Shown here one piece after another: positions 34,732 to 42,728 of a stretch of 64,000 nucleotides of DNA. The translations under genes and the position numbers were made by a program. Positions within the stretch are counted from its first letter, which is position 1, and every line of letters starts with the position of its first letter. The DNA comes from Streptomyces sp. APSN-46.1. Its GTDB lineage: Bacteria; Actinomycetota; Actinomycetes; Streptomycetales; Streptomycetaceae. The stretch is taken from contig NZ_JALGRF010000007.1 of the NCBI RefSeq assembly GCF_022815725.1, forward strand, positions 124,001 through 188,000, in the 5' to 3' direction. The notes beneath the pieces were generated by a model. The model had not been told where the DNA came from, did no database searches, and saw only the letters and a program-made list of their open reading frames with translations.

Positions 34732-35565
34732 TCAGGCGGCGCCGCGTGCCCGCCGGTAGAGCACGGCGCCGCCCAGCAGCAGGGCGCCTGCGATCGGCAC
34801 GCCCGCGCTGAGGACGTCACCGGCGCCCGTGGCCGCGAGACCCGGAGTGGAGCCGGTGTGCGTACCCGTGGCGGGGCTCGTGGTGATCGGCGTGACCGTT
34901 CCCCGGCCGGGGCTCGTGGAGGTTTCGGGCGCACCCGGCGTCCTGGGCTTTCCGGGGGTATCCGGGTTCTCAGGCGTGCCGGGGATTCCGGGGTTGCCCG
35001 GCTCCTCGCCGTCGCACGGCTCGCCCGGGCCACCGGGGTGACCCGGGTTGCCGGGGGTTCCGGGGTGGCCCGGGTGACCGGGAGTACCCGGGATTCCGGG
35101 GTGATCCGGGGTGCCGGGGTGACCGGGGGTACCCGGGGTTCCGGGGTGACCTGGCGTGCCCGGGTTGCCGGGGTGACCTGGGGTGCCGGGGTGACCGGGA
35201 GTACCCGGGTTTCCGGGGTGACCAGGAGTTCCCGGGGTTCCGGGATGACCGGGGGTACCCGGGTTTCCGGGATGACCGGGGGTGCCCGGGTTTCCGGGGT
35301 GACCGGGCTTGCCCGGCTTGCTGCCGTTGGAGCAGTGGTTTCCGAAGGCGGGATTCAGCAGTCCCACCACTGTGACCGTGTTGCCACAGACGTTCACCGG
35401 CGCGTCCACGGGCGCCTGTACGTTGTTCCCGGACAGAAGGCCCGGAGAGTTCGCGGCATGTCCGGCCGCGCCGGAATCCGCGTGCGCGTGCCCCCCGCCC
35501 AGCGCGAGCACCCCGCCCGCGGCCGCCATCGTGATCAGCGTCTTCCTGGTGACCTGTCGTCGCAT
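34732..35565 (-). CDS. Long chaplin with collagen-like stalk and cell-wall sorting signal
   Basis: 277 aa. Signal peptide (1-30) after RRQVTRKTL, then one chaplin domain (about 33-79: NSPGLLSGNNVQAPVDAP, then VNVCGNTVTVVGLLNPAFGN, C60 and C78). Next come about 125 residues of Gly-x-Pro-rich repeats (GHPGNPGTP/GTPGHPG), a Thr/Ser linker, and a sorting signal LAATG (244) with hydrophobic segment and RRARGAA tail, the substrate type of sortase E. By position next to chpH it corresponds to chpC of S. coelicolor, but chpC-type proteins carry two chaplin domains. ATG 35565 with GGGGACGAG upstream. Expected in aerial hyphal walls. Confidence 0.9.
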   Translation of the reverse strand: MRRQVTRKTLITMAAAGGVLALGGGHAHADSGAAGHAANSPGLLSGNNVQAPVDAPVNVCGNTVTVVGLLNPAFGNHCSNGSKPGKPGHPGNPGTPGHPGNPGTPGHPGTPGTPGHPGNPGTPGHPGTPGHPGNPGTPGHPGTPGTPGHPGTPDHPGIPGTPGHPGHPGTPGNPGHPGGPGEPCDGEEPGNPGIPGTPENPDTPGKPRTPGAPETSTSPGRGTVTPITTSPATGTHTGSTPGLAATGAGDVLSAGVPIAGALLLGGAVLYRRARGAA

Positions 35566-35669
35566 CTGTACTCGTCCCCTGCTGTGCTCGTTCGGCCCGG
35601 CGTAGTGGCCGTAACTGCGCCCCCGCCGCGTACGCCGGAAAAGATCGGATTCCGGGCCGGAAAGCCCGG

Positions 35670-35703
35670 TGGCCCCGGAACGCTGGAATGCGCTCCGGGG
35701 CCA
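35670..35703 (-). terminator. Hairpin after chpH
   Basis: TGGCCCCGGAACGC (35670-35683) pairs with 35690-35703 with one mismatch; 6-base loop; 15 bases beyond the chpH stop. Confidence 0.75.
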
Positions 35704-35717
35704 GAACTTCAGATGCG

Positions 35718-35951
35718 TCAGGCGTTGACGCAGGTGTTGCCGAAGGCCGGGTTCAGCAGGGCGATGATGTTCACGGTGTTGCCGCAGACATTGACCGGCA
35801 CGTGAACCGGAACCTGGACGACGTTGCCGGACAGGACACCGGGGGAGCCGATGGCCGCACCCTGGGCACCCGCGTCGGCGACAGCCAGGCCCGCACCCGC
35901 GAGAACCAGACCACCGGTGGCAGCCGCAGCGGCGACAACCTTCTTGAGCAT
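35718..35951 (-). CDS. chpH: Short chaplin ChpH
   Basis: A 77-aa secreted hydrophobic protein. Signal peptide residues 1-26 (ends AVADA), then a single chaplin domain, GAAIGSPGVLSGNVVQVPVH followed by VPVNVCGNTVNIIALLNPAF, with the two conserved Cys (C56, C74) that form a disulphide. Chaplins assemble into amyloid fibrils that coat aerial hyphae and lower water surface tension. AGGAGG lies five bases before the ATG. The 5' leader has a strong hairpin. The long chaplin gene follows 152 bases downstream; a terminator separates them. Confidence 0.94.
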   Translation of the reverse strand: MLKKVVAAAAATGGLVLAGAGLAVADAGAQGAAIGSPGVLSGNVVQVPVHVPVNVCGNTVNIIALLNPAFGNTCVNA

Positions 35952-35970
35952 TGTTCCTCCTAGTAGGCAA

Positions 35971-35995
35971 GTGCGGTCCCAGCCGCGGACCGCAC
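35971..35995 (-). promoter_or_regulatory. Hairpin in the chpH leader
   Basis: GTGCGGTCC and GGACCGCAC, nine perfect pairs with a 7-base loop, ending about 20 bases before the chpH start and just upstream of its ribosome site. It may stabilise the mRNA or gate translation. Further upstream, GAGTG-CATT-CACTC (36036-36049) is a second small palindrome. Confidence 0.5.
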
Positions 35996-36081
35996 CACCT
36001 GTAACGAGGAGGGATCACCAGGGCTACGAGCGTATGAGTGCATTCACTCTTCTCAGTGGTTTGCGCACACCTCTGCGATTC

Positions 36082-37407
36082 CTAGGCGTTGTCAATGAAT
36101 CGGTCGAGCACCCGTACGCCGAACTTCAGCCCCTCCAGGGGCACCCGCTCGTCCACTCCGTGGAACATCCCGGCGAAGTCCAGCTCCGGCGGCAGCCGCA
36201 GCGGCGCGAAGCCGAAGCAGCGGATGCCGAGGTCGTCGAAGGACTTGGCGTCCGTGCCGCCCGAGAGCATGTACGGGACCGCGCGCGCGATCGGGTCCTC
36301 CGCCTTGAGCGCGCCCTGCATGGCGTCCACGAGCCTGCCGTCGAAGTCCGTCTCCAGGGCCCGGTCTCCGTGGACGTCCTCCCGCTTCACGCGCGGGCCG
36401 AGGATCCGGTCGAGGTCGGCGAAGAACTCGTCCTCGTAGCCGGGCAGGAAGCGGCCGTCCACGTGCGCGGTGGCCTGGCCGGGGATGACGTTGACCTTGT
36501 AGCCGGCCCCCAGCATCGTCGGGGCGGCCGAGTTGCGCAGCGTGGCGCCGACCATCTTGGCGATGCCGCCGAGCTTGGCGAGGGTGGCGTCCATGTCCTC
36601 CGGGTCCAGCGGGGTCCCGAGGGCGTCCGAGAGTTCGTCCAGGAAGGACCGTACGGTCTTGGTCACGCGCACCGGCCACGTGTGGCGGCCGAGGCGCCCC
36701 ACGGCCTCGCAGAGCTCGGTGATCGCGTTGTCGTTGTTCGTCATGGAGCCGTGGCCCGCGGTGCCCTCCACCGTGAGCCGCATCCAGTGCATGCCCTTCT
36801 GGGCGGTCTCCACGAGGTAGAGCCGCAGGTTCTCGTTCACGGTGAACGAGAACCCGCCGACCTCGCCGATCGCCTCGGTGACGCCTTCGAACAGGCCGGG
36901 GTGCTTGTCCACGAGGTACCGGGCGCCGTGGATGCCGCCGGCCTCCTCGTCGGCGAGGAAGGCCAGCACGATGTCCCGGGGGGGCTTGCGCCCGCTGCGC
37001 ATCCGGTCGCGTACGACGGCCAGCGTCATCGCGTCCATGTCCTTCATGTCGACGGCGCCGCGGCCCCACAGGCACCCGTCGGCGATCTCGCCCGCGAAGG
37101 GGTCGTACGTCCAGTCCGCCGCGTTGGCCGGGACCACGTCGGTGTGCCCGTGGATCAGCAGGGCGGGCCGCGAGGGGTCTTCGCCCTCGATCCTCGCGAC
37201 GGTCGAGGCGCGCCCCTTGTGCGACTCGAAGATCTGCGGCTCCAGGCCGACCTCGGCGAGCTTCTCGGCGACCCACTCGGCGGCCTTGCGTTCGCCGGGG
37301 CCGGAGTGGTCCCCGTAGTTGCTGGTGTCGATCCGGATGAGGTCCCGGCAGAGGTCCACGACCTCGTCCTCGCCGGAGACGGTCCTGCCCGCACTCGTCT
37401 CGCTCAC
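36082..37407 (-). CDS. M20/M25/M40-family zinc metallopeptidase
   Basis: 441 aa. Two-zinc hydrolase of the ArgE/DapE/CPG2 type. Zinc ligands visible in LLIHGHTDVVPA (His, Asp), WGRGAVDMKDMDA (bridging Asp), FLADEEAGGIHGA (catalytic Glu pair) and near the end SGGTDAKSF. A lid/dimerisation domain lies between (MHWMRLTVEGTAGHGSM). GTG at 37407 with GGGAGGAAG five bases upstream. Probably a cytosolic dipeptidase or deacylase; the exact substrate cannot be read from sequence. Confidence 0.92.
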   Translation of the reverse strand: MSETSAGRTVSGEDEVVDLCRDLIRIDTSNYGDHSGPGERKAAEWVAEKLAEVGLEPQIFESHKGRASTVARIEGEDPSRPALLIHGHTDVVPANAADWTYDPFAGEIADGCLWGRGAVDMKDMDAMTLAVVRDRMRSGRKPPRDIVLAFLADEEAGGIHGARYLVDKHPGLFEGVTEAIGEVGGFSFTVNENLRLYLVETAQKGMHWMRLTVEGTAGHGSMTNNDNAITELCEAVGRLGRHTWPVRVTKTVRSFLDELSDALGTPLDPEDMDATLAKLGGIAKMVGATLRNSAAPTMLGAGYKVNVIPGQATAHVDGRFLPGYEDEFFADLDRILGPRVKREDVHGDRALETDFDGRLVDAMQGALKAEDPIARAVPYMLSGGTDAKSFDDLGIRCFGFAPLRLPPELDFAGMFHGVDERVPLEGLKFGVRVLDRFIDNA

Positions 37408-37571
37408 GCTGCTTCCTCCCACTGATCGGTACCGAACTCCTCCCATCCTCCCGCTCCCGGCCGCTCTCCCCAAGGACGGTCCCCGGCCGACGGGGGGTGT
37501 GATCGAGGCCCCGGAATGTTTGGTAATGTTTTCCACGTCGGAACGGCCAAGGGCCGCGAGACAGACACCTT

Positions 37572-37659
37572 GTCCGGGTGGCGGAATGGCAGACGCGCTA
37601 GCTTGAGGTGCTAGTGCCCTTTATCGGGCGTGGGGGTTCAAGTCCCCCCTCGGACACCA
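37572..37659 (+). tRNA. tRNA-Leu (anticodon GAG)
   Basis: Eighty-eight bases with encoded CCA. Acceptor stem GTCCGGG/CTCGGAC (one G-U), D arm beginning TGGCGGAATGGC, anticodon stem CTAGC/GCTAG with loop TTGAGGT giving anticodon GAG (37605-37607). A long variable arm (TGCCC...GGGCG), as required for a class II tRNA-Leu, and T arm GGGGGTTCAAGTCCCCC. Reads CUC and CUU codons. Confidence 0.97.
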
Positions 37660-37683
37660 CAGACGGTCCTCGACCGTCGCCGG

Positions 37684-37713
37684 ATGCCGGCTGAGATTCT
37701 TCTCAGTCGGCAT
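37684..37713 (+). terminator. Terminator of the tRNA-Leu gene
   Basis: ATGCCGGCTGAG (37684-37695) pairs with CTCAGTCGGCAT (37702-37713), one G-U, followed by TTTCGCGTTT. A shorter hairpin GACGGTC-CTC-GACCGTC lies just before it (37662-37678). Confidence 0.85.
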
Positions 37714-37749
37714 TTCGCGTTTCACCACGTCCCGGCCGATGAACGCCGG

Positions 37750-37809
37750 GGCCGCCGTGCCCCTCCCGGCGATCGGCGCGGGGCGATCGGCGGGAGGGGC
37801 ACGGCGGCC
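37750..37809 (-). terminator. 26-bp hairpin after the AnsP-like permease gene
   Basis: Arms 37750-37775 and 37784-37809 (core GGCCGCCGTGCCCCTCCC) pair with a single mismatch; loop 8 bases; 20 bases beyond the permease stop. Confidence 0.85.
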
Positions 37810-37829
37810 CGGGGGTTGGGGGGTCCGGG

Positions 37830-39269
37830 TCAGCGGCGGGAGGCGGCGAGTTCGCTGACGCGGCCGCGGACGAAGAACCAGCCGAGGACCAGGGCGCCGA
37901 TGATGGCCGGAACCAGCATGACGGTCGTGCGGCCGACGCCGCCGTCGCACCACATCAGGACCAGGACTCCGAGAAGGAAGACCAGCGTGATGATCTGGGT
38001 GTACGGGGCCCAGGGCAGCCGGTAGGACGGGCGCTCCAGGCTCCCCTGCTTGGCGCGGCGCCAGAAGTGGAGCGAGCAGAGCATGACCATCGCCCAGGTG
38101 CCGAGGATGCCGAGCGAGGCGAAGTTCAGGACGATCTCGAAGGCGTCCTTGGGCATGAAGTAGTTCAGGCCGACGCCCGCGACGCCGAAGGCGGCGGTGA
38201 ACAGGACGCCGCCGTAGGGGACCTTGCCCTTGTTCATGAGGCCGGTGAACTTCGGGGCGGAGCCGGAGAGGGCCATCGAGCGCAGGATCCGGCCGGTGGA
38301 GTAGAGGCCGGAGTTCAGGCTGGAGAGGGCCGCGGTGAGCACGACGAGGTTCATGATGCCGGCGACGCCGGGGATGCCGAGCTTCTCGAAGACCGTGACG
38401 AAGGGGCTCTGCCCGTCCGAGTACTCCGTGTACGGCAGGAGCAGGGCCAGCAGGACGACGGAGCCGACGTAGAAGATGCCCACGCGCCACATGATGGAGT
38501 TGATCGCCTTCGGCATGATCTTCTCGGGGTTCTCGGTCTCACCGGCGGCGACGCCGCAGAGCTCGACGGAGGCATACGCGAAGACCACGCCCTGGACGAC
38601 CAGGAGCATCGGGAGCACGCCGGTGGGGAAGATGCCGCCGTTGTCGGTGACGGAGGCGAGGCCCGGGGTGTGGCCGCCGATCTCGTGGCTGGTCGCGACG
38701 AGGTAGATGCCGACGATGAGGAAGGCCGTCAGGGCGGCGACCTTGACGAGGGAGAACCAGAACTCCATCTCGCCGAAGTACTTCACGGAGATCAGGTTCG
38801 CGGTGAGGACCACGGCGAGGGCGATGAACGCGAGGACCCACTGCGGGACGTCGGTGAACATCGACCAGAAGTGCGCGTAGGTCGCGGCGGCCGTGATGTC
38901 GGCCACGGTGGTGGTGGACCAGTTGAGGAAGTAGAGCCAGCCGGCGGTGTAGGCGCCCTTCTCCCCCATGAACTCGCGCGCGTACGAGACGAACGCGCCG
39001 GAGGACGGGCGGTACAGGACGAGCTCGCCGAGGGCCCGGACCACGAAGAAGGCGAAGACGCCGCACACGGCGTAGGCGATCGCGAGGGAGGGTCCGGCAC
39101 CCGCGAGGCGGCCTCCGGCGCCGAGGAACAGGCCGGTGCCTATCGCTCCGCCGATCGCGATCATGTTGATGTGGCGGGACTTGAGGTCCTTGCTGTAGCC
39201 CTCGTCGCCGGCGTCGACGTGGCGGGACGACGCCGGGGCCGGAGCCTCGGTCAAGGTGCGGTCACTCAT
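37830..39269 (-). CDS. Amino-acid permease (AAT family, AnsP-like)
   Basis: 479 aa, twelve predicted membrane helices, proton-coupled amino-acid uptake. The family signature after a soluble N-terminus, YSKDLKSRHINMIAIGGAIG followed by TGLFLGAGGRL, is characteristic of the amino-acid transporter (AAT) group of the APC superfamily. The GGRL-type sequence is common in asparagine permeases (AnsP). Also conserved: ALGELVLYRPSSGAF and VFAYASVELCGVAAGETENP. ATG at 39269. Substrate assignment is tentative. A second APC permease lies upstream, separated by a terminator. Confidence 0.9.
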   Translation of the reverse strand: MSDRTLTEAPAPASSRHVDAGDEGYSKDLKSRHINMIAIGGAIGTGLFLGAGGRLAGAGPSLAIAYAVCGVFAFFVVRALGELVLYRPSSGAFVSYAREFMGEKGAYTAGWLYFLNWSTTTVADITAAATYAHFWSMFTDVPQWVLAFIALAVVLTANLISVKYFGEMEFWFSLVKVAALTAFLIVGIYLVATSHEIGGHTPGLASVTDNGGIFPTGVLPMLLVVQGVVFAYASVELCGVAAGETENPEKIMPKAINSIMWRVGIFYVGSVVLLALLLPYTEYSDGQSPFVTVFEKLGIPGVAGIMNLVVLTAALSSLNSGLYSTGRILRSMALSGSAPKFTGLMNKGKVPYGGVLFTAAFGVAGVGLNYFMPKDAFEIVLNFASLGILGTWAMVMLCSLHFWRRAKQGSLERPSYRLPWAPYTQIITLVFLLGVLVLMWCDGGVGRTTVMLVPAIIGALVLGWFFVRGRVSELAASRR

Positions 39270-39419
39270 GTACGGCTTCGCCTTCGTGGGTGGGACAGGC
39301 AGGGTCCGGACCCGCCGCGCGGGGAGCTGGGTGGTGTCCCCTGAGGCGCGATCCGGTGGTTTCGTCGCAACAGGAGACCATGAGGCTCCGCTGCCGCCAA
39401 AACCCGCCCTCTACGTGCG

Positions 39420-39459
39420 GAAGCCCCCGGCGACCATGGAAACGGGTGCCGGGGGCTTC
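39420..39459 (-). terminator. Hairpin after the APC permease gene
   Basis: GAAGCCCCCGGC (39420-39431) pairs perfectly with 39448-39459 across 16 bases; 28 bases past the stop. Confidence 0.82.
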
Positions 39460-39487
39460 GTGGAGCCGTAATTGCGTGGGTGGGGGG

Positions 39488-41032
39488 TCAGTCTGCCTGG
39501 TCTGATCCGGCGGCCTGATCGAGGCGGAAGGCCTCGTTCCCGAGGCCGATGCGGGCGTGCGCCTCGGGGTCGCGACCGCGCAGGGCCAGGCCGCTCACGA
39601 GTCCGATGAGCGCCGCGACGGCGATGACCGCGGGCAGGATCCAGCTGAGGGCGGAGCCCTTCTCGGCGCCGACGAGGACACCGAAGTCCTTGACCGTGTA
39701 GACGGCGATGCCGACGAGGGCCAGGCCCGCGGCGCCGGCCGCGCCCAGTCGCAGGATCTGGGCTCCCGCGGTGCCGCGGCGGACGAAGAAGGCGATGACG
39801 GCGAAGGAGGCGGTGGCCATGAGGAGCGTCACACCGAGGGCTCCGACGCTGCCCATCCACGTGAACAGGTGCAGGACGGGCGCGGTGGGATCGCCGGCCG
39901 GCATGTCGTCGGTCAGTGCGAAGCCGAGGACGACAACGGCGGCGATGCCGGTCTGCAGGAGGGAGCCGGTGCCGGGCGCCCCGGTGCCGGCGTTGGTGCG
40001 GCCGAAGGCGGCCGGCAGCAGGCCCTCGCGGCCCATCGCGAAGGCGTAGCGGGCGACGACGTTGTGGAAGCTGAGCATGGCGGCGAACATGCCGGTGACG
40101 AAGAGGACGTGCAGGACGTCGGTGAAGGCGGTGCCGAGGCGGCTCTCGGTGAGCTGGAAGAGCAGGCCGGGTCCGGCGTCGGCGGAGGCCTTGACCACGT
40201 CGGCGGGGCCGGTGGCGACGGTGAGGGCCCAGGCGCTGAGCGCGAAGAACAGGGCGACGAAGCCGACGGCGAGGAACATCACGCGGGAGACGACGATGTG
40301 CGGCTTGCTGGTCTCCTCCGCGTACACCGGCGACTGCTCGAAGCCGACGAAGGCGGCGATGCAGAAGCACAGGGCGGTGCCGAGGCCGGCGCCGCTCAGC
40401 GTCTCGGGGTTGAAGGCGTGCAGGGAGAGGCCTTCGGCGCCGGGCTCGGCGAGGGCGGCGAGATCGAAGATGAGGACCAGGGCGCACTCGATGAGCAGGA
40501 GGACGCCGAGCACCTTGGCGTTGAGGTCGATCTTCAGCCAGCCGAGCGCGCCGGTGGCGGCGACCGAGACGAGGGCCGGGATCCACCAGGCGATCTGGAT
40601 CTCCAGGTAGGTGGCGAAGAGGCCGGAGATCTCGAAGCCGAGGATGCCGAAGACCCCGACCTGCATGGCGCTGTACGCGACGAGGGCGACGACCGAGGCG
40701 GCGGCGCCGGCGGTGGGGCCGAGGCCGCGCGCGATGTAGGCGTAGAAGGCGCCGGCGTTGTGGACGTGCCGGCTCATCTCGGCGTATCCGACGCTGAACA
40801 GCGCGAGGACGGCGCCGAGGATGACGAACAGCAGCGGCTGGCCGACGATGCCCATGACGCCGAAGGTGGTGGGCATGACGCCCGCGACCACCATGAGGGG
40901 CGCGCTGGCGGCGAGTACGGAGAGCAGCAGGCCGGCGGTACCGAGGCGGTCGGCGCGCAGGGCCCGGTCCTGGCCCTTGTACGTGCGTATCTCGGCCGGT
41001 GTCGAGGCCGTGGTGGATCTGCCCGTCGGCAT
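39488..41032 (-). CDS. APC-family amino-acid/amine permease
   Basis: 514 aa with about twelve membrane helices and a soluble N-terminus. LGTAGLLLSVLAASAPLMVVAGVMP and FVGFEQSPVYAEETSKPHIVV are typical of the actinobacterial APC group related to putrescine and ethanolamine importers, different from the AAT-type permease next to it. ATG at 41032 with AAAGGAC six bases upstream. It follows the helical-protein gene by 48 bases on the same strand, suggesting one transcript. Substrate unknown. Confidence 0.9.
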   Translation of the reverse strand: MPTGRSTTASTPAEIRTYKGQDRALRADRLGTAGLLLSVLAASAPLMVVAGVMPTTFGVMGIVGQPLLFVILGAVLALFSVGYAEMSRHVHNAGAFYAYIARGLGPTAGAAASVVALVAYSAMQVGVFGILGFEISGLFATYLEIQIAWWIPALVSVAATGALGWLKIDLNAKVLGVLLLIECALVLIFDLAALAEPGAEGLSLHAFNPETLSGAGLGTALCFCIAAFVGFEQSPVYAEETSKPHIVVSRVMFLAVGFVALFFALSAWALTVATGPADVVKASADAGPGLLFQLTESRLGTAFTDVLHVLFVTGMFAAMLSFHNVVARYAFAMGREGLLPAAFGRTNAGTGAPGTGSLLQTGIAAVVVLGFALTDDMPAGDPTAPVLHLFTWMGSVGALGVTLLMATASFAVIAFFVRRGTAGAQILRLGAAGAAGLALVGIAVYTVKDFGVLVGAEKGSALSWILPAVIAVAALIGLVSGLALRGRDPEAHARIGLGNEAFRLDQAAGSDQAD

Positions 41033-41079
41033 GGCGGGGTCCTTTCGCGGGGCGGTCGTTCCGTAGGCGGGGGTGGGTT

Positions 41080-42027
41080 TCACGCGGTGCCGAGCGCTGC
41101 GTTGCGCGCGGCGAGGAAGGCCTTGTGCGGGTCGAGGTCCGGGTAGGACCAGGGAGCGCGGGTGGCGTGGCGCCCGATGCGGTGGAAGAGGGCGGCGGCT
41201 TCGGCGGGGCGGCCCTCGCAGAGTTTGGCGTGGGCGAGGAAGTTGAGGTCCACCCGGTTGCGGGGGTGGTCCTCGCGCTCCCATTCCAGCCACCAGTCGA
41301 AGGCGGCGCGCAGGACCTGGCGGGCGCGGCGCCCGGACCAGTGCTGGGTGGCGCTTTCGAACGTGTGCCCGTGGGTCGCGGCCAGGACCCGGTAGCGCTC
41401 GGCGTGGGCGACGACGGGGAGCACCGCGAGCGGGGAGTCCGCCGGGGACTCCTCGGCGGCCCAGGCGGCGAAGTCGTAGACCTCGTGGAGCGGGTCGTGT
41501 CCGGCGGCGGGAGTGCGCTCGGCCAGCTTGGCGACCATCAGGTGGTGGGCGTGGTGGTGCTCCCGGTGACGGGCCCGGACCTGGTCGAAGTGGCGGCTGA
41601 ACTCCTCCTCGGTGCCGAAGACGCGGGAGAGCAGGAGCAGGGCGAGCCAGGGCGTGGGGTCGGCGGGTAGCAGGGCGGCGGCCCTGCGGCAGGCCTCCTC
41701 GGCGGCCTCGGGGGCTCCCTTGCCGCGCAGGGCGGTGAAGACGGTGGCGCAGGCGAGCAGGGTGGCGGCGTCGATGCTGTCGGGTTCGGCGAGCAGCCAT
41801 TCGCGGGCCCAGGCGGTGGCGGCCGGGGTTTCGGCGAGAACGACGACGCGGTGGCCGCGGCGGTCCCAGTCGTCCCCGGTGCCGACCAGGAGGGCGCGGG
41901 CCTTGGACCACCGGCCTTGGGTGAACTGGCCGCGTACGTCGACCAGTTCGGTGTCGCAGAGGGCGGAGTCGAAAAGCTGCGCGTCCCGCTTGCGGGGGCG
42001 GGGAAGGGGCGGCGGGGGCGGGGACAC
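41080..42027 (-). CDS. Helical-repeat (TPR-like) protein, unknown function
   Basis: 315 aa, all-alpha with Ala/Leu/Arg-rich helices spaced like tetratricopeptide units (WSKARALLVGTGDDWDRRGHRVVVLAE; AEEACRRAAALLPADPTPWLALLLLSRV; GRPAEAAALFHRIGRH). The Pro-rich first 12 residues are probably disordered. Cytosolic. GTG at 42027 with GGAGGG upstream. It precedes an APC permease gene by 48 bases. No enzyme motif seen. Confidence 0.75.
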   Translation of the reverse strand: MSPPPPPLPRPRKRDAQLFDSALCDTELVDVRGQFTQGRWSKARALLVGTGDDWDRRGHRVVVLAETPAATAWAREWLLAEPDSIDAATLLACATVFTALRGKGAPEAAEEACRRAAALLPADPTPWLALLLLSRVFGTEEEFSRHFDQVRARHREHHHAHHLMVAKLAERTPAAGHDPLHEVYDFAAWAAEESPADSPLAVLPVVAHAERYRVLAATHGHTFESATQHWSGRRARQVLRAAFDWWLEWEREDHPRNRVDLNFLAHAKLCEGRPAEAAALFHRIGRHATRAPWSYPDLDPHKAFLAARNAALGTA

Positions 42028-42256
42028 CGCTGGTTCCCTCCAGGACGCGGGCGGGCGGGCAGGGGGATCACGCGGGCGAGCGCATCCGGATGATCACGCA
42101 CAGCAAAGCGGTACGCACAGCTCCGAGTCAAGGTCCAGGCCATCGGGTGGCGTGTTTCAACTGGTGGCCGAAGGGGACGAGTTGGGTTTCTTGCCGCATT
42201 CGGGCGGCCCGCGAACGAGGGTGCGCCGCCGATCACGCCTGGCGTACGGTCGGCGG

Positions 42257-42682
42257 ATGACGACCACTGACGATCTCCCTCCGTACCTGCTGGGATTCCC
42301 GGGACCGCTGCGTGAGCAATTGGTCGCGGCTGTGCTCAGCGGGGCGAAGACCACCACCACAGGGCTGTTGCCCGAGTACGAGGCCGAGGGCGAACCGCTG
42401 CGCGTGGCGGGTGAGCGCTGCCTCCTGCTGGACTCCGTGGAGCGGGCGGTGGCGGTGGTGGAGGTGACAGAGGTACGGGTGGTGCGACTCGCCGATGTGG
42501 ACCTGCGGCACGCGCTCGACGAGGGCGAGGGGTACACGTCCGTGGCTGAATGGCGCGCCTCGCACGAGCGGTTCTGGCACAGTCCGCCGGTCCGCGAAGC
42601 GCTCGGCGACCCGGAGTACACGGTGGACGACGACACGCTCGTCGTCGCGGAACGGTTCCGGGTCCTCTCGCGACTGCCGTAA
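42257..42682 (+). CDS. ASCH-domain protein
   Basis: 141 aa, a beta-barrel ASCH (PUA-like) domain, proposed to bind RNA; some members hydrolyse N4-acetylcytidine. Characteristic parts: FPGPLREQLVAAVLSGAKTTTTGLL near the N-terminus (GxKTxT motif), RCLLLDSVERAVAVVEVTEVRVVRLADVDLRHALDEG and the acidic DDDTLVVAERFRVL. ATG at 42257. It is convergent with the flavoprotein gene (46 bases) and shares a 229-base divergent region with the helical-protein gene. Role in this organism unknown. Confidence 0.87.
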   Translation: MTTTDDLPPYLLGFPGPLREQLVAAVLSGAKTTTTGLLPEYEAEGEPLRVAGERCLLLDSVERAVAVVEVTEVRVVRLADVDLRHALDEGEGYTSVAEWRASHERFWHSPPVREALGDPEYTVDDDTLVVAERFRVLSRLP

Positions 42683-42728
42683 CGCTGCCGCTGCGCCATG
42701 TCCGGGCCGGGCCGGGGCACCCGGCCGG

